DNA from: JAHQVK01 sp036788295
GTDB lineage: Bacteria > Myxococcota > Kuafuiibacteriia > Kuafuiibacteriales > Kuafuiibacteriaceae
Assembly: GCA_036788295.1 (NCBI GenBank)
Contig: DAIQNR010000003.1
Coordinates: 1 to 64,000, forward strand
DNA length: 64,000 nucleotides
Reading direction: 5' to 3'
Shown here: positions 60,813 through 64,000 of the stretch, piece by piece
How the letters are laid out: each line of letters begins with the position of its first letter
Numbering within the stretch: position 1 is the stretch's first letter
The notes under the pieces: model-generated
Seen by the model: only the letters and a program-made list of their open reading frames with translations
Databases searched by the model: none
Told to the model about the DNA's origin: nothing
Translations under genes and position numbers: made by a program

Positions 60813-61850
60813 TCATCGAATGCGAAACGTCGTCACCTTGCCTGCGCCATTCACCGCGGCGAGCGCCCGGTCGTCGGGCCGAAAGCGCACCGCCTCGACC
60901 ACATCGCCGACGTCGGCGGCGCCCACCGGCTGCCCTTCGTGCCCCGGCCCGAGCTGCCACAGCATCACGAGGCCGTCCCGGCCCCCCGAAGCGAGCCGGA
61001 GCCCCCGCCGGGAGAACCGTAGCGACGTCACCGCGGCGACGTGGGCGGCGAGCAGCACCGGCGCCGTGCCCTCCGGACCGGGCGCGGCGAAGGACCAAAC
61101 CGTGACCCGCTCGGACCCGGCCACCGCGAGCCACCGACCGGCCGGGTCGAAGCTCAGCTCGGTCGGTTTATAGGGATAACCCGCCATTATCGAGTCCTCT
61201 CCTGAGGATCTGCGCCAGAAGTGAACCGTGTTGTCCTGGCTCCCGCCGGCCAGGATCTCGCCGTCGGCGCGGACCGCGAGCGAGACCAGCGAACCCTGGA
61301 ACTCGAGCCGGGTCCGCTCCGCGCCGTCTTCGGGGGAAAACAGGGTCACCCGGCCGTAGCTGGCCGTCGCGAGCTCGCCGGAGGGCAAGAACCCCACCGC
61401 GCTGACGGTGCTGTCGTGGGCGGGCGTGGCGAACTGCCGGACCCCGTCCCGGTCGAAGACGACGGCGTGCCGGCCGCGGGCGGCGGCCACGAGGCCTTTT
61501 GGACCCACGGCGACCGCCTCGACCCAGGCGGTGCGCGCCGAGACGCCCCAGGGCTCGACGGGGAGCGACGAGCCGGACAGGGAGAAGCGCCGGAGCTGGC
61601 CGTCCTCACCGCCGGTCCACCACGCGCCTCGGGTCGCCTCGAAGGCGAGGGCGATCGCGCCCCCGTCGTGGGCCGGTATGTGGAAGCGGCGGGCTCCGGT
61701 CGCCCGCTCGAACCCACCGAGGCTGCCGGCGGCGTCGATCACTGCGAGCACGCTGCCGTCGGCCGACCACTCGGCGCCGCGGCAGTACTCCTCCATGTGC
61801 CCCTGCCAGCCGGGGGCGAGCAGGCCACGGGGTGGCTTCAGGTCAGGCAT
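60813..61850 (-). CDS. WD40-repeat beta-propeller protein
   Basis: 345 aa from ATG 61850, which overlaps the GTPase gene by 13 bases. Repeats of about 40-45 residues contain the WD-type endings, for example LASGGRDGLVMLWQLG and ILAGGSQDNTVHFWRRS, and there are seven to eight of them. There is no signal peptide, so it is probably cytoplasmic. It is a protein-interaction platform; the partner is unknown. Lying directly behind a COG0523 metallochaperone GTPase, a role in metal handling is possible but not shown. Confidence 0.8.
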   Translation of the reverse strand: MPDLKPPRGLLAPGWQGHMEEYCRGAEWSADGSVLAVIDAAGSLGGFERATGARRFHIPAHDGGAIALAFEATRGAWWTGGEDGQLRRFSLSGSSLPVEPWGVSARTAWVEAVAVGPKGLVAAARGRHAVVFDRDGVRQFATPAHDSTVSAVGFLPSGELATASYGRVTLFSPEDGAERTRLEFQGSLVSLAVRADGEILAGGSQDNTVHFWRRSSGEDSIMAGYPYKPTELSFDPAGRWLAVAGSERVTVWSFAAPGPEGTAPVLLAAHVAAVTSLRFSRRGLRLASGGRDGLVMLWQLGPGHEGQPVGAADVGDVVEAVRFRPDDRALAAVNGAGKVTTFRIR

Positions 61851-63169
61851 GCCTCGAAGCCCTCTCGGATCGCCTGTTCGTCGAGCTGACGCCCGATGAA
61901 GACGAGCTGGTTCTTCCTGGGGCGGTCGCCCCACGGCTGGTCGGGGCGGCTGTCGAGGAGCATGTGCACCCCTTGAAGTACGAAGCGCTCGTCCCGCCCA
62001 GCGACCGAAAAGAAGCCCTTCATTCGAAAGAGGTCCAAGCCCTTCTCGGCGAGCAGCCCGCTCATCCACGCGTTCATGCGCTCCGGGTCCACCTCGCCCT
62101 CGCGCTCGATGCAGACCGCGCCGACGTCGTCGTCGTGCTCGTGCTCGGCTCGCCAGGTCCGCTCGCGTACGGGCGGCACCGGCTGCCCGTCCGGACCGGT
62201 GAGGGTGAGGCCCAGCTCGTGGGCGTAATGCTCGGCGTAGATCGCGACCCTCGTCGGCGCTGCGGTCTCGACCCGGTACGTTCCCGTCGCCGGGATTCGA
62301 ACATGCCGGTCGGCGACGATCTCGGAGCCGGGCAGGCCCGCCTCCGCCGGCTCCGCGAAGCGCCGCAGCGCGCGTTCGGCCCCCCGGCGCAGGCTGTCGT
62401 CGTCGGCGCCGATGTCATCGAAGCGGACGAGCGACACGAGCGGGTCGGGGCCCGCTGCGCATCGCAGCTCGTGGGACCCGCCGCGCAGCTCGTACACGCC
62501 GGTCCACTCGAACGGGTACTCGGGCTCGAGGAAGTCGGGGCGGCGGTCGAGCATGCCCTCGAGGTCGAAGGCTCCGAGCCCGAGGACCGCGTCCACCGGG
62601 ACATCGGCGTGCACGCTCCGGTGGATCTTCGCCATCGGGTTCATCTGCCGCAGCCGGGACTCGAGCCGGTCGAGCGCGTCGGGCCCGAGGAGGTCGGCCT
62701 TGTTGAGGAGCAGCACGTCGGCGAACCCGATCTGCTCTTCGGTCTCCTTGCTTCGGCCCAGCTGCTGCTCGAGGTGGTGCGCGTCCACCAGGGTGACGAT
62801 CGCGTCGAGCGAGTAGGCCTCCTGGATGTCCTCGTCCATGAAGAAGGTCTGCGCCACCGGCCCCGGGTCGGCGAGGCCGGTGGTCTCGATGAGGACCCGA
62901 TCGAACTTGGCTCTTCGCTTCTCAAGGTTTGTGAGGACCCGGATGAGGTCGCCCCGAACGGTGCAGCAGATGCATCCATTCGTGGTCTCGAAGATCTCCT
63001 CGTCGGTGCCGATGACCAGCGCGTCGTCGATGCCGATGTCGCCGAATTCGTTCTCGATGACCGCGATGCGCCGGCCGTGCTCCTCCTTCAGGATCCGGTT
63101 GAGCAGGGTCGTCTTCCCTGCGCCCAGAAAACCGGTGAGGATGGTGACTGGGACCCTCGGCGACGTCAT
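61838..63169 (-). CDS. COG0523 (CobW/YjiA/Zng1) metallochaperone GTPase
   Basis: 443 aa from ATG 63169. The P-loop TGFLGAGKTTLLNR, the metal-binding motif NGCICC (C-x-C-C), the switch ETTGLADPGPV and the NKADLL guanine specificity motif are intact. A long C-terminal CobW_C-type domain has an acidic His-rich stretch (EHEHDDDVGAV) that could bind metal. It would deliver Zn, Co or Ni using GTP. It is the first gene of the minus-strand operon and is divergent from a second COG0523 gene, a layout seen in metal-responsive loci. Confidence 0.9.
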   Translation of the reverse strand: MTSPRVPVTILTGFLGAGKTTLLNRILKEEHGRRIAVIENEFGDIGIDDALVIGTDEEIFETTNGCICCTVRGDLIRVLTNLEKRRAKFDRVLIETTGLADPGPVAQTFFMDEDIQEAYSLDAIVTLVDAHHLEQQLGRSKETEEQIGFADVLLLNKADLLGPDALDRLESRLRQMNPMAKIHRSVHADVPVDAVLGLGAFDLEGMLDRRPDFLEPEYPFEWTGVYELRGGSHELRCAAGPDPLVSLVRFDDIGADDDSLRRGAERALRRFAEPAEAGLPGSEIVADRHVRIPATGTYRVETAAPTRVAIYAEHYAHELGLTLTGPDGQPVPPVRERTWRAEHEHDDDVGAVCIEREGEVDPERMNAWMSGLLAEKGLDLFRMKGFFSVAGRDERFVLQGVHMLLDSRPDQPWGDRPRKNQLVFIGRQLDEQAIREGFEACLT

Positions 63170-63189
63170 CAGTGCGATGATGCGCACAC

Positions 63190-63216
63190 GCAATCGATTT
63201 GCAAGTTGAAGTTGCG
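63190..63216. promoter_or_regulatory. AT-richer palindromic element between divergent COG0523 genes
   Basis: GCAATCGATTTGC at 63190-63202, with an imperfect dyad around ATCGAT, and the repeated GTTGAAGTTG behind it stand out in a GC-rich gap of about 130 bases between the two GTPase starts. It may be an operator or promoter. It is not a clear Zur box. Confidence 0.3.
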
Positions 63217-63300
63217 GCCCGGGGGCGTCGTTGGTGGGTCCCGTGGGGCGCGGCCCGAGAAAGCTGGCACCGCCGGCGCCCGGCTGGCACCGTCCCCGCC

Positions 63301-64000
63301 ATGGGTCGCGTGCCGGTCAACGTCATCGGGGGGTCGCTCGGGGTGGGCAAGACGACGGCCCTGCGCCACCTGCTCACCCAGCGGCCGCCGGGCGAGCGGT
63401 GGGCGGTGCTGGTCAACGAGTACGGCGAGGTCGGTATCGACGGCGCGCTCATCGGGGAGCCCGGCGAGGTCGTCGTCCGGGAGGTGGCGGGAGGCTGCAT
63501 CTGCTGCAGCGCGGGGCTCATGTTTCGGGTCGCGCTGGTGTTGCTCCTTCAGAAGGTGCGGCCGGACCGCCTGCTCATCGAGCCGACCGGTCTCGCCGAC
63601 CCGGGCGGGCTCTTCGAGACGCTCGATGCGCCAGGAATCCGTGAGGCGGTGGAGCGGCGGACGATGTTTGCACTCGTGGATCCGAGCCGCCCGCTCAGCG
63701 AGCCGGCCGCGGCGTGGATGGAGGCCGCCGACGTCGTCCTGCTGAGCCGGGTGGACCTCGCCGCGCCCGCGGACGTGGAGGCGGTCGAGCGCCGGGCCCA
63801 GGCTGCGTTTCCGCCGAAGCGCCATGTCGGCCGGGTCGAGCGGGGCGCCGTTGCGGTGGAGCTGCTCGACTTGGTGCAGGACCGAGGCGGGGCCGAACGC
63901 AGCCCCCTCGATCTCGACGGGCTCGAACGGGCGGAGGCGCCGCTCGATCCGGGGTCCCGGCGGTTCCACCGGGGCTCGCTCGCCTCGACCCTCGGCTTCG
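63301..64000 (+). CDS. COG0523 GTPase, second copy, partial at the right edge
   Basis: At least 233 codons are visible and the frame is open at the window end. The P-loop IGGSLGVGKTTALR, NEYGEVGIDGAL, the C-x-C-C motif GGCICC, and EPTGLADPGGLFETL are all in order; the position of the NKxD motif is taken by SRVDL, which departs from the usual form. It is more diverged from the other copy than a recent duplicate would be. As the gene is divergent from the other COG0523 gene, a shared metal-dependent control is likely. The C-terminal metal-binding domain lies outside the window. Confidence 0.88.
   Translation, partial: MGRVPVNVIGGSLGVGKTTALRHLLTQRPPGERWAVLVNEYGEVGIDGALIGEPGEVVVREVAGGCICCSAGLMFRVALVLLLQKVRPDRLLIEPTGLADPGGLFETLDAPGIREAVERRTMFALVDPSRPLSEPAAAWMEAADVVLLSRVDLAAPADVEAVERRAQAAFPPKRHVGRVERGAVAVELLDLVQDRGGAERSPLDLDGLERAEAPLDPGSRRFHRGSLASTLGF

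Noticed and set aside
63170..63300. Zur box between the divergent GTPases
   Set aside because: The dyad is imperfect and does not match the known Zur consensus; kept only as a low-confidence candidate operator.

Overview
This 64 kb window is chromosomal DNA of very high GC content with tightly packed genes, many overlapping as ATGA. The gene content points to a myxobacterium-like organism (Myxococcota, inferred, not proven): a Ser/Thr kinase with a C-terminal PEGA-like domain, a very long TPR protein, an FHA plus PilZ-like protein, secreted Cys-rich and RCC1-type lipoproteins, a DPP-IV peptidase and a complex secondary-lipid synthase. No tRNA, rRNA, CRISPR array, insertion sequence or phage gene was recognised.

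Layout. (1) 1-6.3 kb, minus strand: an envelope operon of a 1010-aa secreted protein, a membrane-anchored HEAT protein that resembles lipovitellin-type lipid carriers, and an RCC1-like lipoprotein; a decayed duplicate of the last gene junction lies at the left edge. (2) 6.4-9.7 kb, minus: DPP-IV-like peptidase and a NahK/APH-like kinase. (3) 9.8-28.3 kb, plus: a lipid locus with a 4-hydroxybutyrate-type CoA-transferase, an acyl-CoA dehydrogenase, a 2964-aa synthase of order KS-AT-KS-ACPx5-KR-DH, a 1809-aa carboxylase-like protein (degenerate BC, BCCP, CT) and a Sfp-type phosphopantetheinyl transferase. (4) 28.4-33.3 kb, plus: a CehA/McbA-like metallohydrolase, a small secreted protein, an ErpA-type Fe-S carrier and thymidylate kinase. 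(5) 33.4-42 kb: Ser/Thr kinase, giant TPR protein and, convergent, an FHA/PilZ protein; then a VTT-family membrane protein. (6) 43-52.5 kb: a small CxxC protein, HypC, a clear BchE (anaerobic Mg-protoporphyrin ester cyclase), then on the minus strand a complete Hyb-type [NiFe]-hydrogenase operon (YkgJ-like, HybD, HybO, HybA, HybB, HybC). (7) 52.6-57.1 kb, plus: a two-gene biotin-dependent acyl-CoA carboxylase (CT, then BC-BCCP). (8) 57.4-64 kb: a hybrid sensor kinase, and on the minus strand COG0523 GTPase, WD40 protein, HTH protein, small protein and RluD; a second COG0523 GTPase runs off the right edge.

How the parts may fit. The lipid locus could make malonyl units (CT/BCCP), elongate them on the synthase and activate the carrier domains with the adjacent PPTase; all five carrier domains have Thr where the pantetheine-bearing Ser is expected, and the neighbouring carboxylase has lost its BC active site, so an unusual mechanism or a partner in trans (perhaps the carboxylase at 52.6-57.1 kb) is implied. 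BchE beside an H2-uptake hydrogenase suggests an anaerobic or microaerobic, possibly phototrophic, lifestyle; whether other photosynthesis genes exist cannot be seen here.
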